64,000 nt of DNA, from assembly GCA_034659015.1 (NCBI GenBank), contig JAYEGL010000001.1:645454-709453 (forward strand), read 5' to 3'. A program made the position numbers and the translations under genes. Origin of the DNA: Maricaulis sp034659015 (GTDB lineage: Bacteria; Pseudomonadota; Alphaproteobacteria; Caulobacterales; Maricaulaceae). Positions 1 to 8,720 of this stretch are shown one piece after another; positions within the stretch are counted from its first letter, which is position 1, and every line of letters starts with the position of its first letter. The notes beneath the pieces were generated by a model. The model was not told the DNA's origin, did not search any database, and worked only from the letters and a program-made list of their open reading frames with translations.

Positions 1-2
1 CC

Positions 3-812
3 GCAAGATCGACAATGGATCACATGCTTGCAGGTGCGAACTTCGCTCTTGTTTCTGCGAGAAGTGAGAAATCGGGTACGTGTAGTCACTTCTATATCAG
101 CGACAAACTTGTGGAGACGAAGTGCGGCGAGCGAACGACCCAGTCAGCAGTGTTTCCTCTCTATATATATCCAACTCCGGGCGAGTTCGACCAAACTCGC
201 AAGGTCAATCTAGACCTTCGTCTCTATGCGAAAATCAAGAAGCTAGCTATGGATTCTGAGCACGGCGAACCCGACGAGTTGGCGGTGTTCGACTATATCT
301 ATGGTGTGCTGCACAGTCCCGATTATCGTACGACCTTCGCGGAATTTCTAAAGATCGATTTTCCGCGCATTCCTTGGCCGACTTCGCCTGGTGTTTTCTG
401 GCATGTGCGCGAGAAAGGCGAGGCGCTGCGCCGTCTGCACCTGATGGAGGATGCTTCAATCGGCGATGCGCCCTATCCCTTCGAAGGCGAGGGCGATGGG
501 GTAGTGGAGTCGAAATATCCCAAATTTGAAGCCGCAAGGGATGGGATGGGCGAGGTCTGGATCAACAAGAACCAGCGCTTTACCAACGTGCCGTACATCA
601 GCTGGAACTTCTATATCGGTGGTTATCAACCGGCACAGAAGTGGCTGAAGGACCGGAAGGGCCGCGCACTCGGCTTTGATGATATCCGCCACTATCAAAA
701 GATCATCAAAACCCTGGCCGAAACGGACCGGGTCATGAAGGAGATTGAACTTCCGATTGACCTGGCGACGACCGCGGCTGACGAGGCGGGCGGCTCATCG
801 CCCAATCACTGA
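3..812 (+). CDS. Type ISP restriction-modification enzyme, C-terminal fragment (window edge)
   Basis: The reading frame is open to the left edge, so the gene starts outside the window and only about the last 270 residues are visible. The visible part resembles the C-terminal target-recognition region of single-polypeptide type ISP (LlaBIII-like) restriction-methylation enzymes. Features supporting this are the block FDYIYGVLHSPDYR, the following KIDFPRIPWP, the upstream FPLYIYP segment, and the late IGGYQPAQKWLKDRKGR. In this family the C-terminal module reads the DNA target, while nuclease, helicase and methylase modules lie upstream. Base composition and codon use are visibly less G+C-rich than in the following genes, which fits acquired DNA. 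The first in-frame ATG (base 15) is not a real start. Confidence 0.8.
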   Translation, partial: ARSTMDHMLAGANFALVSARSEKSGTCSHFYISDKLVETKCGERTTQSAVFPLYIYPTPGEFDQTRKVNLDLRLYAKIKKLAMDSEHGEPDELAVFDYIYGVLHSPDYRTTFAEFLKIDFPRIPWPTSPGVFWHVREKGEALRRLHLMEDASIGDAPYPFEGEGDGVVESKYPKFEAARDGMGEVWINKNQRFTNVPYISWNFYIGGYQPAQKWLKDRKGRALGFDDIRHYQKIIKTLAETDRVMKEIELPIDLATTAADEAGGSSPNH

Positions 813-941
813 CATTTCACCTGGCCGGCGCGCGGATGGACACGCGGCACGACCCCCTCGACAGGCTGATGGACGATTAGCATGGCCTTTCCGGGTCGAG
901 CTGCCAGAGCAAACGGGCGCGCTGACGCGCTGACGCGCTCC

Positions 942-1039
942 GCGGCGCTTTGCGCCGCCCCCTCAGTCCGCTCACGCGGACAGCTCCCCCGCAAGCGGGG
1001 CGAGCCCTGATCAGGCTTCCCCTGCGTGAGCGGGGGAAG
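942..1039. repeat. Intergenic cluster of small palindromes (REP-like)
   Basis: The 276 bases between the restriction gene and leuB contain no supportable gene. They hold a tandem GCTGACGC (about 921-936) and four short hairpins: GCGGCGC/GCGCCGC at 942-958, TCCGC/GCGGA at 967-980, CCCCGC/GCGGGG at 987-1000 and CTTCCCC/GGGGAAG at 1016-1039. The same order of modules, a hairpin in a CCCCCTC-rich frame plus a CTTCCCC...GGGGAAG hairpin, recurs at 42138-42278. This points to a dispersed repeat family. No run of T follows the hairpins, so I do not call a terminator for leuB here. Confidence 0.55.
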
Positions 1040-1088
1040 TGGCCGAGCCCGGCCTTGTGCCGGGGAAGGCGATGGGGGCCGGTAAGCC

Positions 1089-2147
1089 CTAAGCCGCCAC
1101 CCCCTCAGCCTCCAGCCGCTCCACCAGCTTCACGCCGGCACCGGAGCAGGTCAGATCCCCGCCGAGATCGCCCGTCCATTCGCCGGCCTCGTGCATGGCG
1201 TTGACTGCCTTGCGGATGCGGGCGGCGGCACCGGTTTCGCCGAGGGATTCCAGCAATTGCGCCGAGGCCTCGATGGCGCCGAACGGGTTGGCCTTGTCCT
1301 GGCCGGCGATGTCGGGGGCGGAGCCGTGGATGGGTTCGAAAATGCCCGGGCGGCCGTCGCCCAGCGAGGCGGAGCCTAAAAGGCCGATCGAGCCGGGCAG
1401 CATGGAGGCCTCGTCGGAGAGGATGTCGCCGAACATGTTCTCGGTGACCACGACGTCGAAACCGGCCGGATCGCGCAGCAGGTGCATGGCCGCGGCGTCG
1501 ACATACATGTGGTCGAGTTCGATGTCGGGATAGTCGCCGGCGCCCATCTCGCTCACCACGCTGCGCCACAGGCGGCTGGTTTCCAGCACATTGGCCTTGT
1601 CGACCGAGGTCAGCCGGCCGCGGCGCAGACGCGCCTGTTCGAAGGCGACCCGGGCGACACGCTCGATCTCGCCGCGCGTATAGGTGCACTTGTCCGAGGC
1701 CTGGTTCTCGGTGCGCTCGCGGGCCCCGAAATAGATACCGCCGGTCAGTTCGCGCACGATGAGAAGGTCCGTCCCCGCCACGAGGTCGGCTCGCAGCGGG
1801 GACTTGTCCGCCAGCGCGGGGTGCACGCTGGCAGGCCTGAGATTGGCGTAGACGCCGAGCGCCTTGCGCAGGGCCAGCAGGCCGGCTTCCGGGCGCGAGG
1901 GGGCGTTGTCCCACTTCGGTCCGCCCACTGCGCCGAGGAAGACCGCGTCGGACGCCTTGCAGGCGGCGAGGGTTTTGTCGGTCAGCGGCTCGCCGAAATG
2001 GTCGATCGAGGCGCCGCCGAAATCATGGGTCTCGAAAGTGACGGAAAATCCGGACAGCGAGGCGGCCTGTTCGATGACGGCGCGGGCGACGCGGGTGATT
2101 TCCGGGCCGATCCCGTCGCCGGGCAGGAGGACGATACGGTAGGTCAT
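1089..2147 (-). CDS. leuB: 3-isopropylmalate dehydrogenase
   Basis: Oxidises and decarboxylates 3-isopropylmalate to 2-oxoisocaproate with NAD+, the third leucine-specific step, in the cytoplasm. The 352-residue protein has the family's usual length and motifs: GDGIGPEI near the N-terminus, the substrate loop VRELTGGIYFG, the catalytic Lys in SVDKANVLETSRLWR, and the metal/NAD region SDEASMLPGSIGLLGSAS followed by EPIHGSAPDIAG. It is the last gene of the ilv-leu operon and its ATG overlaps the leuD stop by 4 bases, implying translational coupling. No clear terminator follows. Confidence 0.97.
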   Translation of the reverse strand: MTYRIVLLPGDGIGPEITRVARAVIEQAASLSGFSVTFETHDFGGASIDHFGEPLTDKTLAACKASDAVFLGAVGGPKWDNAPSRPEAGLLALRKALGVYANLRPASVHPALADKSPLRADLVAGTDLLIVRELTGGIYFGARERTENQASDKCTYTRGEIERVARVAFEQARLRRGRLTSVDKANVLETSRLWRSVVSEMGAGDYPDIELDHMYVDAAAMHLLRDPAGFDVVVTENMFGDILSDEASMLPGSIGLLGSASLGDGRPGIFEPIHGSAPDIAGQDKANPFGAIEASAQLLESLGETGAAARIRKAVNAMHEAGEWTGDLGGDLTCSGAGVKLVERLEAEGVAA

Positions 2148-2722
2148 GCTCTCTGGGTCTCGTAGGCGGTAATGGCGTCTTCGCGGGCGGTCAGGAAGCC
2201 CAGCGGGTCGGTGCCTTCCATCAGGCAGTGCCGGGCGAAGGGTTCGATCTTGAAGTCGAAGCTCGGCCCGTTGCCGAGATCGACGCGCTGTTTGGACAGG
2301 TCGACGGAGATTTCCACATCGGGGTTTTCCATCAGCCAGGCATGGGCGTCCGGCGGGGCGAGGATCGGCAGAAGGCCGTTCCTGGCCGCATTGGAGCGGA
2401 AGATGTCGGCGATCTCCGAGGAGATCACGGCGCGGAAGCCGAAATCGTGCAGCGCCCAGGGCGCATGTTCGCGCGAGGAGCCGCAGCCGAAATTGCGTCC
2501 TGCCACGAGGATGCGGTGGGTCTGCGTGTCCAGCGCGTTGAGCGAGACGTTTTCCAGCGGCTTGCCGTCGCCGTCATAACGCCAGTCGTGGAAGGCCAGA
2601 TCGCCCAGGCCCTCGCGCGACGTCGTGGTGAGGAAGCGCGCCGGGATGATCTGGTCGGTGTCGATGTCCTCCTGGTCGATGACGAAGGTGCGGCTGGTCA
2701 GCGTGGTGAAGCGATCAGGCAT
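2144..2722 (-). CDS. leuD: 3-isopropylmalate dehydratase small subunit
   Basis: Swivel-domain subunit that pairs with LeuC to isomerise 2-isopropylmalate to 3-isopropylmalate. At 192 residues it is full length. It shows DTDQIIPARFL near the N-terminus and GRNFGCGSSREHAPWAL, the conserved substrate-binding loop of the aconitase swivel domain. The start overlaps the end of leuC by 8 bases and the stop overlaps leuB by 4, as expected for subunits made together. Confidence 0.97.
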   Translation of the reverse strand: MPDRFTTLTSRTFVIDQEDIDTDQIIPARFLTTTSREGLGDLAFHDWRYDGDGKPLENVSLNALDTQTHRILVAGRNFGCGSSREHAPWALHDFGFRAVISSEIADIFRSNAARNGLLPILAPPDAHAWLMENPDVEISVDLSKQRVDLGNGPSFDFKIEPFARHCLMEGTDPLGFLTAREDAITAYETQRA

Positions 2723-4145
2723 GGGCGGGCTCCATCAGCGTGGCCGGATCGATGACATGGCCGGCGATCGCTGCCGCGGCGGCCGTGGCCGGACTGGCCA
2801 GCACGGTCCGCGCGCCGGGACCCTGGCGGCCTTCGAAATTGCGGTTCGAGGTCGATACGATCAGCTGGCCCGGCTCGCCCTTGTCGCCATTCATGGCGAT
2901 ACACATGGAACAGCCCGGCTGGCGCCATTCCGCACCGGCCTCGGTGAAGATCCGGTCCAGCCCCTCGGCCTCCGCCTGCTTGCGCACGCCGACCGAGCCG
3001 GGCACGACGAGCGCCCTGACGCCCGGCGCCACCTTGCGGCCGCTCATGATCGCGGCCGCGGCGCGCAGATCGGTGATGCGCGAATTGGTGCAGGATCCGA
3101 TGAAGACCTGGTCGACCTTCGCCCCGGAGACCGGTTTGCCGGCCTCGAACTGCATGTAGCCCAGCGCCTTCGCGTGGGAGGCGGAGCGGGCGTCCGGCAC
3201 CGGTGCGTCGACGGCGATCCCGGTATCCGGCGCCGTGCCCCAGGTCACCATGGGGCGGATGCGCGTCGCGTCGATCACGACTTCATGGTCGAAACGGGCG
3301 CCCGGATCGCTGCGGTAATGCGACCATTGTGCAACCTGTTCGTCCCATGCGGGCCCCTCGGAGGGGACGCGTTCGCGGCCTTTCAGCCAGGCGAAGGTCG
3401 TCGCGTCGGCGGCGATCATGCCGGCCCGGGCGCCGGCCTCGATCGACATGTTGCACACCGTCATCCGGCCTTCCATGTCGAGCGCCTCGATCGCCTCGCC
3501 GGCATATTCGATCACGCAGCCCGTACCGCCATCCACGCCGATCTCGGCGATGACGGCGAGGATGATGTCCTTGGCCGACACGCCCGGCGCGGTGGGGCCT
3601 TCCAGCGTGATCCGCATGGACTTTGGCTTGCGCTGAAGCAGGCATTGCGTGGCGAGGACATGACCGACCTCTGTCGTGCCGATGCCGAAAGCGAGGGCTC
3701 CGAAGGCGCCGTGCGTGGCCGTGTGGCTGTCGCCGCAGACGATCGTCATGCCCGGCTGGGTCGCCCCCAGTTCCGGGCCGATGACATGGACGACACCGCG
3801 ATGCTCACTGTCCCAGCCGTGCAGGTCGATGCCGTGTTCCGCGACATTCGCCTCCAGGGTTTCGACCTGTTTGCGCGCGGCCTCGGTGGCATAGGGCGGG
3901 GCTTCGCCCGGCGCGAAATCCAGGGTCGGCGTGGAATGGTCGATCGTCGCCAGGGTCCGGTCCGGCCGGCGGACCTTCAGCCCGCGTTCGGCCAGCACGG
4001 AAAAGGCCTGGGGCGAGGTCACCTCGTGCACTAGATGAAGGTCGACATAGAGCATGGCCGGGGTCTCGGTCGTCTCCGTCTTGACCAGATGGGCGTCCCA
4101 GACCTTCTCGAACAGCGATCGCGGACGCCCGCTATCAGGCGACAT
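2715..4145 (-). CDS. leuC: 3-isopropylmalate dehydratase large subunit
   Basis: Aconitase-family subunit carrying a [4Fe-4S] cluster, partner of LeuD. I start it at the ATG at 4145, giving 476 residues beginning MSPDSGRPRSLFEKVWDAH, which matches the normal LeuC N-terminus. A longer open frame to 4388 runs back over ilvE and is not conserved. Cluster ligands are visible in IGSCTNSRI and in PGCSMCIAMN, and VCGDSHTATHGAFG is the expected active-site block. The start lies inside the end of ilvE (11-base overlap). Confidence 0.97.
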   Translation of the reverse strand: MSPDSGRPRSLFEKVWDAHLVKTETTETPAMLYVDLHLVHEVTSPQAFSVLAERGLKVRRPDRTLATIDHSTPTLDFAPGEAPPYATEAARKQVETLEANVAEHGIDLHGWDSEHRGVVHVIGPELGATQPGMTIVCGDSHTATHGAFGALAFGIGTTEVGHVLATQCLLQRKPKSMRITLEGPTAPGVSAKDIILAVIAEIGVDGGTGCVIEYAGEAIEALDMEGRMTVCNMSIEAGARAGMIAADATTFAWLKGRERVPSEGPAWDEQVAQWSHYRSDPGARFDHEVVIDATRIRPMVTWGTAPDTGIAVDAPVPDARSASHAKALGYMQFEAGKPVSGAKVDQVFIGSCTNSRITDLRAAAAIMSGRKVAPGVRALVVPGSVGVRKQAEAEGLDRIFTEAGAEWRQPGCSMCIAMNGDKGEPGQLIVSTSNRNFEGRQGPGARTVLASPATAAAAAIAGHVIDPATLMEPAHA

Positions 4146-5091
4146 GCTGGACCTCCATCTGGTTGTCGCGAACCGGCTGCAGCCAGCCGTGATGGTCGGG
4201 CGTTTCGCCGGAGAACAGGCCGAAGAAGCGTTCCTGCATCTTTTCTGCGATCGGGCCGCGGCCGCCGCAGCGCACGATATGGCCGTCGACCGAGCGCACC
4301 GGCGTGATCTCCGCGGCGGTGCCGGTGAAGAAGATCTCGTCGGCGACATAGAGGCTTTCGCGCGACAGGGTCTGTTCGCGCACGTCATAGCCTTCCGCCT
4401 CGGCCAGCTTGATCACGCTGTCACGCGTCAGGCCGGACAGGATCGAGGCGGATGTCGGCGGGGTACGGATGATGCCGTCAGAGACGACGAAGATGTTCTC
4501 GCCTGCGCCTTCGGACACCAGCCCGTTGACGTCCAGCCCGATCCCTTCGTCGAAGCCGCGCGAATGCGCCTCGTGGCTGATCAGCACCGAGGAGAGGTAA
4601 TTCCCGCCGGCCTTGGCGCCGGTCGGGATGGTGTTCGGCGCGGCGCGGTTCCAGCTGGAAATGCAGCAATTCACGCCGTTGGCCATGGCGTCCTCGCCCA
4701 GATAGGCGCCCCAGGGGAAGGCCGCGATGCACAGGTCGATCTGGGTGTCCGCGCCCGGCAGGACGCCGATCCCGCCATAGCCGAAATAGGCGATCGGCCG
4801 GATATAGGCGTCCTTGAGGTGGTTCGAGCGGACCACCATGCGGCAGGCCGCCTCGACCTCTTCCTGGGTGAAGGGGATGGGCATGTGATAGACGCGCGCG
4901 GAGTCGAACAGGCGCCGGATATGGTCGCTCAGACGGAAGATCACCGGGCCGGAGGGCGTGTCGTAGCACCGGATGCCCTCGAAGACCGAGGTGCCGTAAT
5001 GCAGCGCGTGGCTCAGGACGTGGGTCTGGGCCTCGTGCCAGTCGATGAGGTCGCCATTGCGCCAGATGAAGTCGGTTTCTTGAATAGCCAT
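4135..5091 (-). CDS. ilvE: Branched-chain amino acid aminotransferase
   Basis: PLP-dependent class IV aminotransferase that makes the last step to Val, Leu and Ile. I chose the ATG at 5091 (MAIQETDFIWRNG), giving 318 residues; the frame extends further upstream but only by running back over leuA. Diagnostic parts are HALHYGTSVFEGIRCY, the Schiff-base Lys in GAKAGGNYLSS, the LDVNGLVSEGAGENIF segment and the phosphate-binding region near TGTAAEITPV. It sits between leuA (16-base gap) and leuC (overlap), so leucine genes flank a general branched-chain enzyme. Confidence 0.96.
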   Translation of the reverse strand: MAIQETDFIWRNGDLIDWHEAQTHVLSHALHYGTSVFEGIRCYDTPSGPVIFRLSDHIRRLFDSARVYHMPIPFTQEEVEAACRMVVRSNHLKDAYIRPIAYFGYGGIGVLPGADTQIDLCIAAFPWGAYLGEDAMANGVNCCISSWNRAAPNTIPTGAKAGGNYLSSVLISHEAHSRGFDEGIGLDVNGLVSEGAGENIFVVSDGIIRTPPTSASILSGLTRDSVIKLAEAEGYDVREQTLSRESLYVADEIFFTGTAAEITPVRSVDGHIVRCGGRGPIAEKMQERFFGLFSGETPDHHGWLQPVRDNQMEVQHVA

Positions 5092-5107
5092 GATACTAAA
5101 ATCCTGA

Positions 5108-6697
5108 TCAGACGGCGTGAGCCGGAGTGGGTTGGTTGGCTTCGGCCCGGTCATAGGCCTCGCCGCGATCGAGGGTGAACAGAAGGGCGTCGATGGCCGC
5201 GGTGACGATGTCCGGTCCGCGGGCGCGCCCGGCAAAGCGCCGGCCGTCGATATCGACCTCGATATCGGCCACGAATTCGCGGCCCGTGCCATTGGCCCGC
5301 ATGCGGGTTTCCAGGCTGATGATATCGACGTCGGTACCGGTGATGCGCTGGACGGCGGCAAAAGCGGCGGCCACCGGACCGTCGCCGGAGGCAATGTCCG
5401 AGATGCGGCCGCGCTCGGGATGTTCCAGCTCTATACGGGCGAACTGTTTCGGCTTGCGCCCGGCCGTGGTGCGCAGTTCGGTGCGCAACACCGTCCATTG
5501 CGAACCGGAGGCCGAATAGCCTTCCATCATCGCCACCAGATCGGCGTCGTTGATCTCGCCATGCTCGTCGGCCGCGGCCTTGAACTGGGCGAAGATCGTG
5601 TTCAGCCGCTCCGGATCGGGCTGATAGCCGAGCTTGGCCAGGCGCTGGGTCAGGGCGTGCTTGCCGGAATGCTTGCCCAGTACCAGCGAGGAGCCCGGCA
5701 CGCCGACGCTTTCCGGCGTCATGATCTCGTAGGTGCGCCGGTCGGCGATCATGCCGTGCTGGTGGATGCCGGCCTCGTGGGCGAAGGCATTCTTGCCGAC
5801 GATCGCCTTGTTCGGCGCCACGGCGGTCCCGGTCATGCGGGACAGGCGCTGGCTGGCGGCCCAGATCTGGGTCGCGTCGGCATGGCTGACGGCGGGGAAG
5901 ATGTCGGCCCGCACCTGCAGCGCCATGACGATCTCTTCCAGCGAGCAATTGCCGGCCCGTTCGCCAATGCCGTTGATGGCACATTCCACCTGCCGCGCTC
6001 CGGCCTTCACGGCGGCCAGGGAATTGGCGACGGCCAGGCCCAGATCGTTGTGGCAGTGGGCCGAGAAGATCACATTGTCCGGACGCTCAACCTTCGCCAC
6101 CAGGTCGGCGAAGACCCTGTGGATCTCGTCCGGTTCGGAATAGCCGACCGTGTCGGGCACATTGAGCACGGTCGCGCCGTTCTGGGCCGCACAGCTCAGC
6201 GCCTCGACGAGGAATTCCGGCTCGGTGCGCAGGGCGTCCTCGGCGGAAAACTCGATCTCGTCGAACCGGTCGCCGGCATGGGCCAGGCAGCGTTCGATGG
6301 TCTGGATCACTTCGCGGCGCGACATGCGCAGCTTGGCTTCGCGGTGGATCGGGCTGGTCGCGATGAAGACGTGCAGACGGCTGCGCTGGGCCGGTTCCAG
6401 GGCGTAGGCCGCGGCGTCGATATCCTTCTCGGTGGCCCGGGCCAGCGAGCAGATCGTGGGGCCGCGCACTTCCTCGGCGATCATGCGGATCGCTTCGGCA
6501 TCGCCGGGCGAGGCGGCGGCGAAGCCGGCCTCCATCGTGTCGACCCGGAGATTGGCCAGCAGATGGGCCATTTCCAGCTTTTCCGGCGCGGTCATGGAAA
6601 AGCCCGGCGCCTGTTCACCATCGCGCAGCGTGGTGTCGAAGATGTGCACCCGTTCGGGCTGGGTGCTCGGAACGGGACTCAGTTTCGGGGCGGACAT
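5108..6697 (-). CDS. leuA: 2-isopropylmalate synthase
   Basis: Condenses acetyl-CoA with 2-oxoisovalerate, the committed and leucine-inhibited step. The N-terminal TIM barrel shows FDTTLRDGEQAPGFSM and the metal ligands in SAHCHNDLGLAVANS, and GKNAFAHEAGIHQHG follows. The last 130 residues or so form the usual C-terminal regulatory domain, so feedback control by leucine is expected. I prefer the ATG at 6697 (529 residues, MSAPKLSPV) because GGAG lies at the right distance before it. An in-frame ATG at 6709 is the alternative. Either way the start overlaps the end of ilvN. Confidence 0.96.
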   Translation of the reverse strand: MSAPKLSPVPSTQPERVHIFDTTLRDGEQAPGFSMTAPEKLEMAHLLANLRVDTMEAGFAAASPGDAEAIRMIAEEVRGPTICSLARATEKDIDAAAYALEPAQRSRLHVFIATSPIHREAKLRMSRREVIQTIERCLAHAGDRFDEIEFSAEDALRTEPEFLVEALSCAAQNGATVLNVPDTVGYSEPDEIHRVFADLVAKVERPDNVIFSAHCHNDLGLAVANSLAAVKAGARQVECAINGIGERAGNCSLEEIVMALQVRADIFPAVSHADATQIWAASQRLSRMTGTAVAPNKAIVGKNAFAHEAGIHQHGMIADRRTYEIMTPESVGVPGSSLVLGKHSGKHALTQRLAKLGYQPDPERLNTIFAQFKAAADEHGEINDADLVAMMEGYSASGSQWTVLRTELRTTAGRKPKQFARIELEHPERGRISDIASGDGPVAAAFAAVQRITGTDVDIISLETRMRANGTGREFVADIEVDIDGRRFAGRARGPDIVTAAIDALLFTLDRGEAYDRAEANQPTPAHAV

Positions 6698-6978
6698 GCC
6701 TGTCTCCATGCATGTGAAGTGTGGGCGGCCTCCATGGCCGCGACCTCGGGGGTGAAGACGGCGCGCACGTCCATCAGGCGGCCGATCTGGCGGATCAGCA
6801 CGTCCAGCTGGCGCGCGGCGTCGCGCGGCTTCACTTTCAGGGTGACGGTCGACTGGCCGCCTTGCGCTTCGCTCTTGTCGAGGGTCGCAATGGTGTAGCC
6901 GCGGCGCTCAACAAGCCCGATGAGGCGCATCAGGGCGCCTTCGGCTTCGGCGATTTCGATGCTTAGCGTGTTGAGCAT
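6679..6978 (-). CDS. ilvN: Acetolactate synthase small subunit, short ACT-only type
   Basis: Regulatory subunit of acetolactate synthase. The 99-residue protein begins MLNTLSIEIAEAEGALMRLI and consists of one ACT domain plus a short tail. That makes it the size of enteric IlvM and much shorter than the usual IlvH/IlvN (about 160-180 residues), which carry a second C-terminal domain. It starts 2 bases after the ilvB stop. The symbol ilvM would fit equally well on length. A longer open frame to 7482 is only a shadow of ilvB. Confidence 0.88.
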   Translation of the reverse strand: MLNTLSIEIAEAEGALMRLIGLVERRGYTIATLDKSEAQGGQSTVTLKVKPRDAARQLDVLIRQIGRLMDVRAVFTPEVAAMEAAHTSHAWRQACPPRN

Positions 6979-6980
6979 GA

Positions 6981-8699
6981 TCAGTCCTCCATCATGTCGG
7001 CATTGGATGCGCCAGGCGGCACCAGCGGCCAGACGTTTTCGCGCGGGTCGATCAGCACATGGGCCAGGATCGGGCCGCGCGCGTTGAGCAAACGGTCGAT
7101 TGCGCCGGGAACCTCGTCCCGGCTGTGGACCGTGAAGGCTTCGATGCCGAAGGCGTGCGCCACCTCGGCAAAGTCCGGATTGTCGTAGAGATCGATCTCG
7201 GAAAAATTCTGGTCGAAGAAGTATTCCTGCCACTGGCGCACCAGGCCCAGCGAGGCATTGTCCAGCAGCAGGATGCGGACCGGCACGCCGTAGCGGCGGG
7301 CCGTGGCCAGCTCCTGGATATTCATCATGATCGAGCCGTCGCCGGTGATCGTGACGACCTTGGCGTCCGGGCGCTCCATCGCCGCGCCGATCCCGGCCGG
7401 CAGGCCATAGCCCATGGCGCCCAGGCCGGCCGAGGTCAGATGCGCTTCCGGCCGCGAGAAACGGCAATGCTGGGCGACCCACATCTGGTGCTGGCCGACA
7501 TCGCAGGCCGCAATGAAATCGTCGCCGGCCGCTTCGGACAAGTCCTTCAGCATGGCCGGCGCGAAGACGCCATTGCCCGGCGCATCATAGCGGAAGGCGT
7601 GGCGGTCCTTGCGCTCCCGGCAGGCCTGGCGCCAGGCGTCAATATCCAGATAGCCCGGATCCATCCGGTCCAGTGCATCAGCGATATCGCCGGCGATGGC
7701 GGCATCGGCGGCGCGCAGCTTGCCGATCTCGGCGATGTCCGCGTCCATGTGGATGATGCGGGCCCCCTTGGCGAAACTGTCCAGACGGCCGGTGGCGCGA
7801 TCGTCGAAACGGGCGCCGCAGCACATCAGCAGATCGCACTCGTCGACCGCGACATTGGCGGCGCGTCCGCCATGCATGCCCAGCATGCCCAGGAAGTTCT
7901 CCGCATCGGGGTGGGCGCAGCCCAGACCCTTCAGCGTGGCGACGGCGGGGATGCCAGTGCGGTCCATGAAGGCACGCACGGCATCCACCGCGCCGCCCAG
8001 GGCAACGCCGCCGCCGATATACAGAACGGGGCGTTTCGATTGAGACAGCAGGGCCGTCGCCGCGGCCATATCGGCGTCACTGGCACGGGACGGCCCTGCT
8101 GCAGGCCGAGGCTCTGGGGGTAAGGTGGGGTACGCCTCGGCTTGAAGGACATCCTTCGGCAGATCGATCAGGACCGGGCCGGGACGGCCCTCCTCGGCGA
8201 TCTGGAAGGCTTCGGCGATCATCTCCGGGATCCGCATCGGATCGCGGATGATGATCGAGTGTTTCACGACCGGCATCGACATGCCGAACACGTCGACTTC
8301 CTGGAAGGCATCCGTGCCCATCAGGCCGGACGGGACCTGACCCGTCAGGATGATCATCGGCACGCTGTCCATGTAGGCATTGGCGATGCCGGTCAGCAGA
8401 TTGGTCGCTCCGGGACCGGAGGTCGCCAGGCACACCCCGGCCTTGCCGGTGATCCGGGCCTGGGCGTCGGCGGCAAAGGCGGCGGCCTGTTCGTGGCGCA
8501 CCAGGACGTGCTGCAGGCTCGAGCCGGTCAGGGCATCGTAGACCGGCATGATCGCCCCGCCCGGATAGCCGAATACCCGGTCGACGCCCAGGGCTTCCAG
8601 CGTGCGCACGACAGCGTGCGCCCCGGTCTGCTTGGCGGTCTTGGGAGCCTGCGCTTCGGTCGCGTCGGCCAGGCTGTCATTGGCGGGCAGGGCGGTCAT
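6981..8699 (-). CDS. ilvB: Acetolactate synthase large subunit (IlvG-like)
   Basis: TPP-dependent enzyme joining pyruvate with pyruvate or 2-oxobutyrate, the first common step. The 572 residues contain FGYPGGAIMPVYDAL, the catalytic Glu in VRHEQAAAFAADA, the FAD-type middle domain with GARFDDRATG, and the TPP/Mg motif GDGSIMMNIQELATA. The C-terminal NVWPLVPPGASNADMME resembles enteric IlvG. With the short ACT subunit directly downstream the pair looks like an IlvG-IlvM type enzyme, although ilvB is the safe symbol. It lies 21 bases after ilvC. Confidence 0.95.
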   Translation of the reverse strand: MTALPANDSLADATEAQAPKTAKQTGAHAVVRTLEALGVDRVFGYPGGAIMPVYDALTGSSLQHVLVRHEQAAAFAADAQARITGKAGVCLATSGPGATNLLTGIANAYMDSVPMIILTGQVPSGLMGTDAFQEVDVFGMSMPVVKHSIIIRDPMRIPEMIAEAFQIAEEGRPGPVLIDLPKDVLQAEAYPTLPPEPRPAAGPSRASDADMAAATALLSQSKRPVLYIGGGVALGGAVDAVRAFMDRTGIPAVATLKGLGCAHPDAENFLGMLGMHGGRAANVAVDECDLLMCCGARFDDRATGRLDSFAKGARIIHMDADIAEIGKLRAADAAIAGDIADALDRMDPGYLDIDAWRQACRERKDRHAFRYDAPGNGVFAPAMLKDLSEAAGDDFIAACDVGQHQMWVAQHCRFSRPEAHLTSAGLGAMGYGLPAGIGAAMERPDAKVVTITGDGSIMMNIQELATARRYGVPVRILLLDNASLGLVRQWQEYFFDQNFSEIDLYDNPDFAEVAHAFGIEAFTVHSRDEVPGAIDRLLNARGPILAHVLIDPRENVWPLVPPGASNADMMED

Positions 8700-8720
8700 G
8701 GTTCCGGAGCCTTCCTGGCT

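Noticed and set aside
4146..4388. Longer leuC open frame
   Set aside because: The extra codons lie over ilvE and have no family similarity; the ATG at 4145 gives the normal LeuC N-terminus.
5117..6898. A 593-codon plus-strand open frame opposite leuA, and similar long antisense frames (8142-10289, 16281-18752, 22864-27399, 34625-36970, 48694-51393)
   Set aside because: They mirror strongly conserved genes, contain no recognisable domains, and are expected in G+C-rich DNA.
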